In this document: positions 8,599 to 17,023 of the stretch, piece after piece
How the letters are laid out: every line of letters begins with the position of its first letter
How positions within the stretch are numbered: the stretch's first letter is position 1
NCBI RefSeq assembly: GCF_009688965.1
Contig: NZ_AP021875.1
Coordinates: 2,480,001-2,544,000 of the forward strand
Direction of reading: 5' to 3'
Length of the DNA stretch: 64,000 bases
Source: Desulfosarcina widdelii
GTDB lineage: Bacteria; Desulfobacterota; Desulfobacteria; Desulfobacterales; Desulfosarcinaceae
Made by a program: the position numbers and the translations under genes
Notes under the pieces: generated by a model
Database searches by the model: none
The model's input: the letters and a program-made list of their open reading frames with translations, nothing else
Told to the model about the DNA's origin: nothing

Positions 8599-9945
8599 TC
8601 ATAGCCGGGCCAGATTTTTCAGACGAGTCAGCACCTCCCAAGAAAAGGCTTCGCTCTGGCAGGGGAAGATTGCGTTGTTGGTAAAAATGGGGTCGGCTTC
8701 CAGATCGTAGCGCGAAGCGGCGACCGCGTCGGCCCACATGGGCGTGTGAGGGATGGGCGTGTAATGGGCGATCACCGGGGTAACCCCGGCCCGCTTGACC
8801 ACCGCAATGGATTCCTCGACGCCGGCCGCCCGCTGCCCGGGCAGGCCGGCCAAAAGATAAGCGCCCACCTGGTCGGCACGAAATCCTGCGGACTGGAGAT
8901 GTCTCACCGCCCGCAAGAACTCCGCTTCGGTTACCTTTTTGTCCATCGAGCCGCGCCGGTCAAAGGCCGTGGTCTCCAATCCCAAACGGATGGTGTGGAA
9001 ACCGGCCCGGAACATCAAATGCGCCAGGGGTTCGGTGATTTCACGAATATGCAGGGCATTGGGAGTATGCAGCCGGATGTCCATGCCCGCGGCGATAATC
9101 TTCTCCAACAGGGGGATGGCGTGGCGGTCGGCGTCAACCAGCAGGGCGTCGTCGTAAAATGCAAAATCCCGCGCGCCATGATTCGTGTGCCAATACACCA
9201 TCTCCTCTACCACCGATGCCGGACTGCGCCGCTTCATCCGGGGCTGCAAGCGGTGGGAGGCGCAGTAGGCGCATCGGAAGGGGCAGCCTAATGAAGTGAG
9301 AACCGGTGCATGAACCAGGCGGCGTTCCAGATCCAGGACCGGCCGGGGGAATGAATCCAGGCCGTTGGGGTCGAAGTGCGGTTCCGGCGACCAGCCGGTG
9401 AGTTCAGACACCATGGACAAAATCTCGTTTTCGCCCGGCCCGGTGACCAACCGATCCGCGCCACTGGTTTGCCGGGCGTGCTTGCTGCACAGCGTGGCAT
9501 AAACCCCGCCCAACACCACCGGCACGTCGTGCAGGGCCGATTTGACCAGAGCGATGGTTTCCCGAACCCCCGGATACCAGTAGGTCATCAGGGAGGTGAC
9601 CAGCACCAGATCGACCGGCGGCAGGGCCTTCAGATCCCGGACAAACCAATCCGGATCGATGCCGTAGCGGCTATAGGTCCGCGGAATGTCCGCCAGTCCC
9701 GGCGGTTTGGCAATGGTGGTTTTGCGATACGGCCCGCGGCCGCAGCGCGCCGAAGGTGAAGAAGATTCCGGCGCCGAGGGGTGAAACCGGTCCAGGCAGT
9801 CCAGGTAGGAAACCTTGGCCCCATGGTCCCGCAGGATGCCGCCGAGGGTCATCAGCCCCAGGGGCTTGGCCCAGAAGTCATACGCCGCGAAATCGTGAAT
9901 CCAGGGGTTGATTAGAAGAATGTGGGGGGCGTGGGGGGTTGTCAT
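8599..9945 (-). CDS. B12-binding-type radical SAM protein
   Basis: 448 residues. The first 160 or so resemble a cobalamin-binding Rossmann-like domain (HILLINPWIHDF, then PLGLMTLGGILRDHG). The radical SAM cluster motif CxxxCxxC is seen as GCPFRCAYC near residue 220, followed by a TIM-barrel core with ARDFAFYDDALLVD. Such proteins use a [4Fe-4S] cluster and SAM for methylation, ring contraction or sulfur chemistry; the substrate cannot be predicted. The ATG lies only 13 bp from a palindromic element (9958-10090), so any promoter must lie within or beyond that element. The DUF3795 gene follows within a few bases. Confidence 0.85.
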   Translation of the reverse strand: MTTPHAPHILLINPWIHDFAAYDFWAKPLGLMTLGGILRDHGAKVSYLDCLDRFHPSAPESSSPSARCGRGPYRKTTIAKPPGLADIPRTYSRYGIDPDWFVRDLKALPPVDLVLVTSLMTYWYPGVRETIALVKSALHDVPVVLGGVYATLCSKHARQTSGADRLVTGPGENEILSMVSELTGWSPEPHFDPNGLDSFPRPVLDLERRLVHAPVLTSLGCPFRCAYCASHRLQPRMKRRSPASVVEEMVYWHTNHGARDFAFYDDALLVDADRHAIPLLEKIIAAGMDIRLHTPNALHIREITEPLAHLMFRAGFHTIRLGLETTAFDRRGSMDKKVTEAEFLRAVRHLQSAGFRADQVGAYLLAGLPGQRAAGVEESIAVVKRAGVTPVIAHYTPIPHTPMWADAVAASRYDLEADPIFTNNAIFPCQSEAFSWEVLTRLKNLARL

Positions 9946-9957
9946 GTTGATACTTAT

Positions 9958-10090
9958 GATGGACTCGCAAGGAGCAGGAAATCGCGAGTTTTCGTCATTC
10001 CGGCGTATGCTGGAATCCTTTCATTTCAATACATTCTGGATGCCGGATCAAGTCCGGCATGACGAGCCTGGGACTTTTTGCGAAATCATC
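9958..10090. mobile_element. MITE-like palindromic element (copy C)
   Basis: Imperfect terminal inverted repeats: GATGGACTCGCAAGGAG at the left, and the complement of GATGATTTCGCAAAAAG at the right. The interior CGTCATTCCGGCG, TTTCAATACATTCTGGATGC and GTCCGGCATGACGAG is shared almost base for base with the copies at 6699-6851 and 13517-13651. It occupies the 5' region of the radical SAM gene. No clear target duplication. Confidence 0.65.
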
Positions 10091-10145
10091 ACTTTTGCTT
10101 GAGGAAACATTTTCTTTTAAAAGTATAGCCTTATTTAGTGCCTTT

Positions 10146-10270
10146 CCAGAAATAGGCAAATTGGGTCGAGATCGAGGCGCACGAAAAATTTTACCACAGG
10201 TATATGGTTGATATTCCGAGGATAAAATTTTTCGCGCAACAAAGATATCGGGCCAATTGGCCATTTCTGG
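10146..10270. repeat. 125-bp imperfect palindrome downstream of the ahbB-like gene
   Basis: Two arms of about 50 bp are largely complementary. The left begins CCAGAAATAGGC and contains GCACGAAAAATTTTACC; the right, read on the other strand, begins CCAGAAATGGCC and contains GCGCGAAAAATTTTATCC. The centre is about position 10208. RNA or single-stranded DNA from it could fold into one long hairpin. It lies between the stop codon of the siroheme decarboxylase-like gene and palindromic copy C, does not encode protein, and differs in sequence from the other repeat families in the window. Confidence 0.7.
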
Positions 10271-10277
10271 ATGGGCA

Positions 10278-10772
10278 CTATATGGCGTCCGGGAAATACG
10301 TCATGGATATCTTCTTCAACTCCCGCTGGCTGAACAGCAGGGTGTAGGTTTCCACGCCCGCTTTTTCCGACATCTTCCGGGCCGTTTCGCGGCAGTCTTC
10401 CTCACTCTTGCCATGAATCATGGTGTACAGGTTGTAAGGCCAGTCTTCAGCGGGGTCGCGGCGGTAGCAGTGGGAGACAGCCCGAAAGGATGCCATGATA
10501 TGACCGACCTCTTCGATGCGGTCCTCGTCCACCTGCCAGGCGGTCATGGCATTGGCCTGGTAGCCGGATTTCTGATGGCGCAGGGTAGCGCCAAAACGAC
10601 GGATGACCCCTCGTTCGGTGAGATCTTTCAGGGTTTCGATCAGGATCTCTTCCGGGATGCCGATTTCCTCGGCCAGGGCCTGGTAAGGCCGGGATACGAT
10701 TGGGATGTCCCCCTGAATGGAGGCGATTACTTTCTTCTCGAGATCGGTGAGCATGAGCGTTTGGTTATCCAC
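10278..10772 (-). CDS. ahbB: AsnC/Lrp-fold siroheme decarboxylase subunit, AhbB-like
   Basis: 164 residues: an Lrp-type helix-turn-helix (residues about 8-60, with GVIRRFGATLRHQKSGY) followed by a ligand-binding RAM-like domain with VSHCYRR and WPYNLYTMIHGKS. These signatures match the AhbA/AhbB/NirD family. In sulfate reducers the AhbA-AhbB pair decarboxylates siroheme to 12,18-didecarboxysiroheme on the alternative heme pathway; the YNLYTM form fits AhbB better than AhbA. The partner AhbA is not in the window. The GTG start overlaps a solitary terminal repeat (10771-10789), with no Shine-Dalgarno sequence; an ATG at 10754 is an alternative. mtnA ends 15 bp upstream. Confidence 0.7.
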   Translation of the reverse strand: MDNQTLMLTDLEKKVIASIQGDIPIVSRPYQALAEEIGIPEEILIETLKDLTERGVIRRFGATLRHQKSGYQANAMTAWQVDEDRIEEVGHIMASFRAVSHCYRRDPAEDWPYNLYTMIHGKSEEDCRETARKMSEKAGVETYTLLFSQRELKKISMTYFPDAI

Positions 10773-10789
10773 TTTTTTACGAATTCGTC
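10771..10789. repeat. Solitary terminal repeat of the MITE-like family
   Basis: ACTTTTTTACGAATTCGTC matches the right end of the elements at 6699-6851 and 13517-13651. It exactly fills the gap between mtnA and the ahbB-like gene: its outer end supplies bases of the mtnA TGA stop and its inner end touches the GTG start of the next gene. Probably a remnant of an insertion or excision. Confidence 0.5.
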
Positions 10790-11888
10790 AATGTTCGGGA
10801 AAGAGTTCATGGATTTTTTCTTCACTGGCCCCGCAAACACCCCGCTCGGTGATAAAACCGGTAACCAGGCGCGCCGGGGTGACGTCGAATGCGAAGTCCG
10901 CCGCCGGACTGGTTTCCGGCGGCACCAGTACCCGGGTGAGCTGCCCGTCGGCCAACCCCTGGATGTAGCGCACTTCGTCCGGACTGCGCTCCTCGATGGG
11001 AATCTCCTTCACACCGTCGGTCATGGTCCAGTCGAAGGTCGAAGACGGCAGGGCCACGTAAAAGGGAATCCCGTTGTCTTTGGCCGCCAGGGCCTTGAGA
11101 TAGGTGCCGATCTTGTTGGCCACATCCCCGGTGTGGGTGGAACGGTCGGTGCCCACGATCACCATGTCCACGCGTCCGTGCTGCATGAGATGGCCGCCGG
11201 CGTTGTCGGTAATCACCGTGTGGGGCACGCCGTGCTTGCCCAGTTCCCAGGCCGTGAGCCGGGCGCCCTGGTTCAAGGGCCGGGTTTCATCCACCCACAC
11301 GTGCAGATCTACACCGCGGTTGAAGGCTTCGTAGATCGGCGCGGTGGCCGTACCGTACTCGATGCAGGCCAGCCAGCCGGCATTGCAATGGGTGAGAATA
11401 TTTACCGGCCCCCGGTCTTTCTCGTGGCGGATGGCTTCGACGATTTCGGCCCCGTGCACACCGATCATGCGGCAGTTCTCCGCCTCCTCCTCGGCAATGG
11501 CAGCAGCTTCGTCGCGGGCGGCGTCGATGCAGGCCTCCACCGATCCAGCGGTTCGGACAATCGCGAGCACCCGGTCTACGGCCCAGGCCAAGTTCACGGC
11601 AGTGGGCCTGGCGGCCTTGAGCCGCCGGCATTCCTTTTCGATGAACGCCATAGGATCGTTTTTCAATCCGGCGTTCAAGGCGGCAATCATCACGCCATAG
11701 GCGCCGGTGGCGCCGATTAGGGGCGCACCTCGGACGAACATTTCTACAATGGCATGGATGACTTCGTCCACCTGGGTCAGATCGGCGACCACGAAGCGGT
11801 GGGGCAGCTGGCGCTGGTCGATGACCTTCACCGTGGTACGGTCGTCATCCAGCCATATGGGACGGATCTGATTGCCGTCGACGAGCAT
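10788..11888 (-). CDS. mtnA: S-methyl-5-thioribose-1-phosphate isomerase
   Basis: 366 residues, normal for the family. It converts 5-methylthioribose-1-phosphate to 5-methylthioribulose-1-phosphate in methionine salvage (or a related deoxypentose salvage). Key signatures are present: RGAPLIGATGAYG at residues 53-65, the catalytic Cys168 in LTHCNAG, and the catalytic Asp248 in VGTDRS followed by GDVANKIGTY. No other mtn genes are nearby. It is first of a probable two-gene unit with the ahbB-like gene. The upstream 259 bp are shared with a divergent dioxygenase gene and carry a MarR-type palindrome; I saw no SAM riboswitch there. Confidence 0.93.
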   Translation of the reverse strand: MLVDGNQIRPIWLDDDRTTVKVIDQRQLPHRFVVADLTQVDEVIHAIVEMFVRGAPLIGATGAYGVMIAALNAGLKNDPMAFIEKECRRLKAARPTAVNLAWAVDRVLAIVRTAGSVEACIDAARDEAAAIAEEEAENCRMIGVHGAEIVEAIRHEKDRGPVNILTHCNAGWLACIEYGTATAPIYEAFNRGVDLHVWVDETRPLNQGARLTAWELGKHGVPHTVITDNAGGHLMQHGRVDMVIVGTDRSTHTGDVANKIGTYLKALAAKDNGIPFYVALPSSTFDWTMTDGVKEIPIEERSPDEVRYIQGLADGQLTRVLVPPETSPAADFAFDVTPARLVTGFITERGVCGASEEKIHELFPEH

Positions 11889-12031
11889 GGAGTCTTCCTT
11901 TTTCTACAGTAATTGACAGCGATTCCAGTCGAGCGAACCGCAGGCAAGGCTTACCACAAAACGGACGGATTGAAAAGAAAAGGGCCGCCGGCGAACCAAT
12001 GCGACTCTGCCCATAAGGACCGAACAGTTTA

Positions 12032-12045
12032 TCTTGACATCAAGA
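12032..12045. promoter_or_regulatory. Candidate MarR-type operator upstream of the dioxygenase gene
   Basis: TCTTGACATCAAGA is a palindrome of two 6-bp arms about a CA centre, resembling operators of MarR/MhqR-type repressors that control MhqO-like dioxygenases. It also contains a TTGACA hexamer that could act as a -35 box. It lies about 100 bp before the plus-strand dioxygenase and 150 bp from divergent mtnA. No MarR regulator gene is in the window. Confidence 0.4.
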
Positions 12046-12147
12046 CTTATCGTCTTACCGTAAATTTCTAGAGTCCTGATCTCAGTAAATAAGGGAGCGA
12101 TTGCAAACCTATTATCTCGCCATAAAGATAAAAAATGGAGGTGCTCC

Positions 12148-13101
12148 ATGGCCCCGATCAATGACAGCATGGCCGTTGCCGGCATTCACCATATTACCGC
12201 CGTGGCTTCATCCGCCGCGGAAAATTTAGACTTCTATACCGGCGTCCTGCAACTGCGCCTGGTAAAGAAAACCGTCAATTTCGATGATCCGTACACCTAT
12301 CACCTATACTACGGCGATCAAACGGGTCGCCCCGGCACCATCCTGACCTTCTTTCCCTGGGAGCAGGTTCGTCCGGGCACGCCTGGCGCCGGATCGGTGT
12401 CAGCCGTGGCATTTGCCGTTCCTCCGGGAGCGTTGAACCACTGGTGCGATCACCTGACAGACTGCCGGATCCCTTTTGACGAGACTGCCCGTTTCGGCGA
12501 GAACGTGATCCATTTTACCGACCCCCATGGCCTGCCCCTGGAACTCGTCGCACAGCCGCCGGCCCGCGACGAACAAGAAGCTTCGGCAGAACCTGAAATC
12601 GAAACCGCGATCCAGGGATTTCACTCGGCCACGGTGCTGCTGAACCGCATGGAAGATACCGAAGCACTAATCGCAAAGGTGATGGGGATGGTTCCGGTCG
12701 GGCGGGAAGGCAGCCGATATCGGTTTGCCATGGACGACCTGAAATCCGCAGGCCAATTGTTCGATGTGGTCATCGACCCCTCAGCCCCGCCGGTCCAGCC
12801 CGGCGGCGGCACGGTGCACCATATCGCCTTTCGCACCCGGGACAGCCAGGAGCAGATCAAATGGCAGGCAAAGCTTCGCGACCATGGCCTACAGGTAACC
12901 GAGGTCCGCGACCGCAAGTACTTTCAATCCATCTACTTTCGTGAACCGGGCGGGGTGCTGTTCGAAATCGCCACCGACCCTCCCGGATTCACCGTGGACG
13001 AAGCTCCCCACAGTCTGGGAAGGGACCTCAAGCTGCCCGGCCAGTATGAACCGTTGCGAACGGACATCAAGGCAAAACTGCCTTCGCTGATGCCAGACTG
13101 A
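12148..13101 (+). CDS. Ring-cleaving dioxygenase, MhqO/LinE type (VOC superfamily)
   Basis: 317 residues with two VOC modules. The first (about 10-135) contains GIHHITAVAS with the metal-ligand His, and a conserved HFTDPHGLPLELV end. The second (about 155-290) contains VHHIAFRT and GVLFEIATDPPGF with the Glu ligand. MhqO and LinE homologues open hydroquinone-type rings with Fe(II) and O2, so in an anaerobe the role may be quinone detoxification during oxygen exposure; that is inference. GGAGGTG precedes the ATG. A MarR-type palindrome upstream suggests repression relieved by quinones. Confidence 0.85.
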   Translation: MAPINDSMAVAGIHHITAVASSAAENLDFYTGVLQLRLVKKTVNFDDPYTYHLYYGDQTGRPGTILTFFPWEQVRPGTPGAGSVSAVAFAVPPGALNHWCDHLTDCRIPFDETARFGENVIHFTDPHGLPLELVAQPPARDEQEASAEPEIETAIQGFHSATVLLNRMEDTEALIAKVMGMVPVGREGSRYRFAMDDLKSAGQLFDVVIDPSAPPVQPGGGTVHHIAFRTRDSQEQIKWQAKLRDHGLQVTEVRDRKYFQSIYFREPGGVLFEIATDPPGFTVDEAPHSLGRDLKLPGQYEPLRTDIKAKLPSLMPD

Positions 13102-13117
13102 AAAGCGCTTTCGTGTA

Positions 13118-13498
13118 TTACTCCTCGGTATAGTATACACCCGGGATCCAGCTTTTTTTCAGTTTGGCCGTCTTGTCCCCCGGATCGGCCGTTTCGTCGA
13201 TGAATTTGAAGTTGTGCTTGCCGATGCGAATGAGATCGCCGTGAGATAGCTTATGGCGTTCGATAGGCTCCCCGTTGACAAAGGTCTGGTTGGTGCTTTC
13301 CAGATCCTGGATAAAATGGTCTTTTCCGCCGGGAGCATCCGCGTTGGGGAGAACTTCGATGCGGGCATGCTTCTGACTGGCCAGCATGTCGTCGATGAAA
13401 ACGTCGCTGTCCGTCTTGCGCCCGATGCGAATTTGGGATTTGTCCAGCGGTATCCGTTTCAGGGTCAATCCTTCGTGGACCAGAACGAGCATGGCCAT
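13118..13498 (-). CDS. FHA domain protein
   Basis: 126 residues forming one forkhead-associated domain: IRIGRKTDSDVFIDD, SQKHARIE, and STNQTFVNG are the conserved phosphothreonine-binding loops (Arg, Ser-x-x-His, and Thr-Asn-x-x-x-x-Asn-Gly). FHA domains bind phosphothreonine peptides. It lies 190 bp downstream of a membrane Ser/Thr kinase gene on the same strand, making it a likely reader of that kinase's substrates. The intervening space is filled by a palindromic mobile element, so co-transcription may have been disturbed. Confidence 0.88.
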   Translation of the reverse strand: MAMLVLVHEGLTLKRIPLDKSQIRIGRKTDSDVFIDDMLASQKHARIEVLPNADAPGGKDHFIQDLESTNQTFVNGEPIERHKLSHGDLIRIGKHNFKFIDETADPGDKTAKLKKSWIPGVYYTEE

Positions 13499-13516
13499 TT
13501 TCCTTCTCCCATGGTT

Positions 13517-13651
13517 GACGAATTCGTAAAAACTTCGAAATTATCATATTTTCGTCATTCCGGCGCAGGCCGGAATCCAGTTGTTTCAATATGTTCTGGA
13601 TGCCGGATCAGGTCCGGCATGACGAGTTTGGTACTTTTTTACGAATCCGTC
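13517..13651. mobile_element. MITE-like palindromic element (copy B), with an extra half-end
   Basis: The left end GACGAATTCGTAAAAAC and the right end (complement GACGGATTCGTAAAAAAG) form terminal inverted repeats of about 17 bp. The interior has CGTCATTCCGGCG, then a GTTTCAATATGTTCTGGATG and GGTCCGGCATGACGAG core shared with copies A and C. A further right-end copy, TTTTTTACGAGTTCATC, follows at 13662-13678. It sits between the kinase and FHA genes. No open reading frame. Confidence 0.65.
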
Positions 13652-13687
13652 GGAAATGCGATTTTTTACGAGTTCATCATGCTTTAA

Positions 13688-16216
13688 TCACAATCGTTTC
13701 AGGCAATCGTCTATGGCCTTGGCAACGTCGGCAGCGGAATCATAGCGTTTCCGCCTGTCCTTGGCCAGCAGTTTGTTGACCAGGGTTCTGACGCAGGGCG
13801 GGATGTCCTCGGCCACCTTGGTCAGCGGTTTGGGGCGGCTGTTGGCGATGGCATACAATACCGCGCTCATTGAATCCCCCTTGAAGGGTTTGGTTCCGCT
13901 GAGCATTTCATAGAAAACGATCCCCAGGGAGAAAAGGTCCGACCGGCCGTCAAGCCGCTTGCCGTCCACCTGCTCCGGGCTCATGTAATTCGGGGTGCCC
14001 AGCACCACACCGGTGCGCGTCTGGGAGGCATCCATCACGTGGGCAATGCTGAAATCGGTGACCTTGACCCGTCCGTCTTCCAGCCTCATGATGTTGGCGG
14101 GCTTGATGTCGCGGTGAATCACGCCCTGGGTGTGGGCGTAGTCCAAAGCGGCGGTCACGTCCGCCATCACCGCCAGCACCTCGGGGACCGGCAGCAAGTG
14201 CCCCTTGATGCAAACCCAGGTCAGGTTGTCGCCCTTGAGAAGTTCCATGGCAATGTAGGCCATGTCGTGCTCTTCGCCCACATCGTAGATGGAAACGATG
14301 TTGGGATGGGACAGGTTGCCGGCGGCCTCGGCTTCCCGGAAAAAGCGGTTCTTGACGTCGGGCAGTTCGGCCGGCTCCACCTCGGCATATTCCAGCGTCT
14401 TGATGGCCACCTCGCGGTTGATCTTGGGGTCGCGTCCCAGATAAACCGTGCCCATCCCCCCGCGCCCGAGTTCCTGTAGAATTTCGTAACGGCCGAAGGT
14501 GGGTTTGGCGTCGCCGCCAGCCATCATCAGCGGCTTTTCTCCCCTCGCCCCCCCAACCAGCGTGTTGTCCAGTTCTGCGAATCGCTTGATGCGCTTGTTC
14601 ACATCCCTGTATGTACCGGCCGACCGGATGTGGCGGTAAATGTCCAGAGCCTTGTTGAACATCCGCTTGCGCTCGAAATCCAGGGCCAGGTTATACAGCA
14701 GATGTTTGACGCTGCGATCCTTTACCGGACACTGCATGAACTTTTCGTGGGCCATATCGAGCATGCCCTGGCCCTGGTAGGAAAGTCCCTGGGTGGTAAG
14801 GGCCTCCAGCTGCGCCGCCTGCATCCGCCGCGAGGCGACGGTAAGCTGCAGGACGAGAAAACCCACCACGGCCAGGGTTGCCGGGGCCATCACCTCGACC
14901 TTGTAGCCATATCCCAGCAGCAGGCCCACGGCGGCAGCATACCAGGTCGCCAGAAAAATCAGCAGAATGCCGGCCCCGAGCCTCAGGCTCACCCGGGGAA
15001 TGACCAGGGCCAGAAAAGTGGCGAAATAGAGTACCACCCCGATTTCCAGGATCCGTGTCCACGACGGCCGCGAGATCCTTTCTGGGGACAGGATGTCAGC
15101 CAGGGCGTCGGCCATGACCTCGACTTCCGGCGACCGATCGTTCAGCCCCATCCGGAAAACCCGGGCCAGCGGTTGGGCGGTGATCCCGATCAGCACGATC
15201 CGGTCTTTGAATACCACGGGGTCGATCTCCCCGTTGACGATTTCGGAAAATGAAAACCGCCGCTGCCGGGTCCAATCTTCGTCATGGATCACCGGGATGC
15301 GATAGGCATCGTCGGCGACAAGATCGATCTTACCGGCGTTAAGGTGGGGTTGGCCGAACAGATCCAGCCCCACGGCCAGGTCCTTCAGACGTGCTCCCGA
15401 GGATTTGAGCGCCAGTTGCAGGGCAAAGGCGGGCAGCAGGCGTCCCTGGCAGGCGATCAGCAGCGGCAGATGCCGGATCCGGCCATCGTCGTCTTCATTC
15501 AGGTTGAGGTACCCTAAAGCGCCGGCTTTACCGGCCAGGTTGGCAAAAGGTGCGATCACCCGATTTCCCATGGGCGGTCCCTGGAAACCGGCACCGATGG
15601 CACGAAGCGCCTCCTGCTGCCTGCCGGATGCCACAGCAGGCAGGACCCGCGGGTTCAGGGAGTTGACGATCACCAGGCCGGACGGATCGACGGATTCCAC
15701 ATCGGCCGGCGCATCCATGGAAACGTAGAGCGGCAGCACTGCGTTGCGGGTCCGGCGAACGGCCTCAATGAGGATGGCATCCTGATCCAGGCGGGTTTCC
15801 AGCGTGGCCAGCAGCTCGTCGAACCGCGCGGTTGTGGAACGGTCTCCGTTCCATTGCGGGTCGGCCAGTTGCCTCCGCATTTCCTGGACGACGGCCAGGC
15901 CCTCGCCACGGTCCGGCTGGGTGTAGAGCAGGCATAACCCGACCGCGGCGGCATTGTTTTCGGACAGCAGATTCAACAGTTCGGCGATGCGCGACCGGGG
16001 CCAGGGCCAACCGCCAAACTGTTCGATGCTGCGGTCATCGATGGCCACAATGGCAATGGGCAGGTCTTCCGGGTGTCCGACCCGACCGGCCCAGAAATCG
16101 AAGTTGCGGTTTTCGACAGCGGTCCAGGGGGCAAAAGAGGCAACCATTGCTATCAAAACCAGAAGCGTCAGCAAAACAATCTGGATCAATGGGGTGGTGA
16201 GTATCCTTTTCAGCAT
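13688..16216 (-). CDS. CHASE2-domain transmembrane serine/threonine protein kinase
   Basis: 842 residues. One TM helix (about 10-30) precedes an extracytoplasmic CHASE2 sensor (about 35-365, with IAIVAIDDRSIEQFGGWPW), then three TM helices (about 390-455), a linker with a TPR-like helix pair, and a Hanks-type kinase (about 575-840). Kinase motifs seen: glycine loop LGRGGMGTVYLG, lysine AIKTL, catalytic HRDIKPANIM, and GTPNYMSPEQ. The Mg-binding triad reads DFS instead of DFG. The DFG Asp is kept, so activity is plausible. CHASE2 ligands are unknown. The FHA gene downstream suggests a phosphothreonine circuit. Confidence 0.9.
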   Translation of the reverse strand: MLKRILTTPLIQIVLLTLLVLIAMVASFAPWTAVENRNFDFWAGRVGHPEDLPIAIVAIDDRSIEQFGGWPWPRSRIAELLNLLSENNAAAVGLCLLYTQPDRGEGLAVVQEMRRQLADPQWNGDRSTTARFDELLATLETRLDQDAILIEAVRRTRNAVLPLYVSMDAPADVESVDPSGLVIVNSLNPRVLPAVASGRQQEALRAIGAGFQGPPMGNRVIAPFANLAGKAGALGYLNLNEDDDGRIRHLPLLIACQGRLLPAFALQLALKSSGARLKDLAVGLDLFGQPHLNAGKIDLVADDAYRIPVIHDEDWTRQRRFSFSEIVNGEIDPVVFKDRIVLIGITAQPLARVFRMGLNDRSPEVEVMADALADILSPERISRPSWTRILEIGVVLYFATFLALVIPRVSLRLGAGILLIFLATWYAAAVGLLLGYGYKVEVMAPATLAVVGFLVLQLTVASRRMQAAQLEALTTQGLSYQGQGMLDMAHEKFMQCPVKDRSVKHLLYNLALDFERKRMFNKALDIYRHIRSAGTYRDVNKRIKRFAELDNTLVGGARGEKPLMMAGGDAKPTFGRYEILQELGRGGMGTVYLGRDPKINREVAIKTLEYAEVEPAELPDVKNRFFREAEAAGNLSHPNIVSIYDVGEEHDMAYIAMELLKGDNLTWVCIKGHLLPVPEVLAVMADVTAALDYAHTQGVIHRDIKPANIMRLEDGRVKVTDFSIAHVMDASQTRTGVVLGTPNYMSPEQVDGKRLDGRSDLFSLGIVFYEMLSGTKPFKGDSMSAVLYAIANSRPKPLTKVAEDIPPCVRTLVNKLLAKDRRKRYDSAADVAKAIDDCLKRL

Positions 16217-16607
16217 GTTCGCTTCCGATTTTCTCCCGGACTGCCGGCGATCTGTATCTCAAAAGCCCACCGCCCGTATATTCCATGACACACATGCGGC
16301 AAAGCGCCGATCCGCGGACCGCTCATTCGCCGGCACCGCTGCAACGCCTTCATTCCTGCATCGCCGCCTATCAATTAACCATCGGTTCGGTTTCGGTTAT
16401 CTTTAATAGCGTTATCGCATCGCTTATCGAACCATCGAATATCATGCAAAATCAATGCAAATTTGGCAAGAGCGCCGGCATCGATTTTTTCGCACGGAGA
16501 ATTGACGCAAAGCGGCTACCATTTTCTCACGTCACCGAACACCCGCTTAGTAGGTAATTTGATGAAGCCCCCTCCGAAGGGGGCGAAAACCCAAACCCAT
16601 GAACGCC

Positions 16608-16767
16608 GAACATCGTACGTCCAACATCGAACTTCGAATTTGGTATTCTATCGTTCTTATAAAGATTAAAGCCTTTTTTAACAGACCGCACCTACGATTG
16701 GTGATTCTTTTAAACCGATTGACGGAGCGAAGCGATCTCCGCATTCGACGTTGGACGTTCGATGTTC
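16608..16767. repeat. Inverted repeat pair of the GAACATCGnACGTCCAAC type
   Basis: The left arm 16608-16631 (GAACATCGTACGTCCAAC then ATCGAA) and the complement of the right arm 16744-16767 match at 22 of 24 positions. Outside the right arm the same motif continues in degenerate tandem (GTTCAATGTTCGACGTTC), as does the left (GAACGCC). The 112-bp centre contains a small hairpin near 16723-16742 and no gene. This is the structure of a short non-autonomous dispersed element. Confidence 0.55.
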
Positions 16768-17023
16768 AATGTTCGACGTTCAGATAACCATTCGCCGATC
16801 GAGTGTCTCGCCGGACCGGTCCGAACCACTTCGGATCGCTCGGGCACAGCCGGAGTTTTAATTTACTGAAATCATTTTTATTTTGATGTGATCACACGCG
16901 GCAGGCCAACTGCAGGAAGCGTTGAATCGGTTCTGGAAACAAGGGATCTTGACGCTCCCCAGGCGATGCACTGGATCGCGAGTGAGCATGAATGACAGGG
17001 TGTGGAGGCAGGTTCGAAAAGGT

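Noticed and set aside
9995..10264. 89-codon minus-strand frame between radical SAM and ahbB-like genes
   Set aside because: It is built almost entirely from two palindromic repeats and includes the translated repeat MPDLIRHPE-type sequence commonly misannotated as a protein.
10257..11720. 487-codon plus-strand frame opposite ahbB-like and mtnA genes
   Set aside because: Shadow frame running through both real genes and part of the palindromic element.
11889..12147. SAM riboswitch upstream of mtnA
   Set aside because: No conserved SAM-I or SAM-II core could be identified in the 259 bp; only a short palindrome serving the divergent gene is visible.
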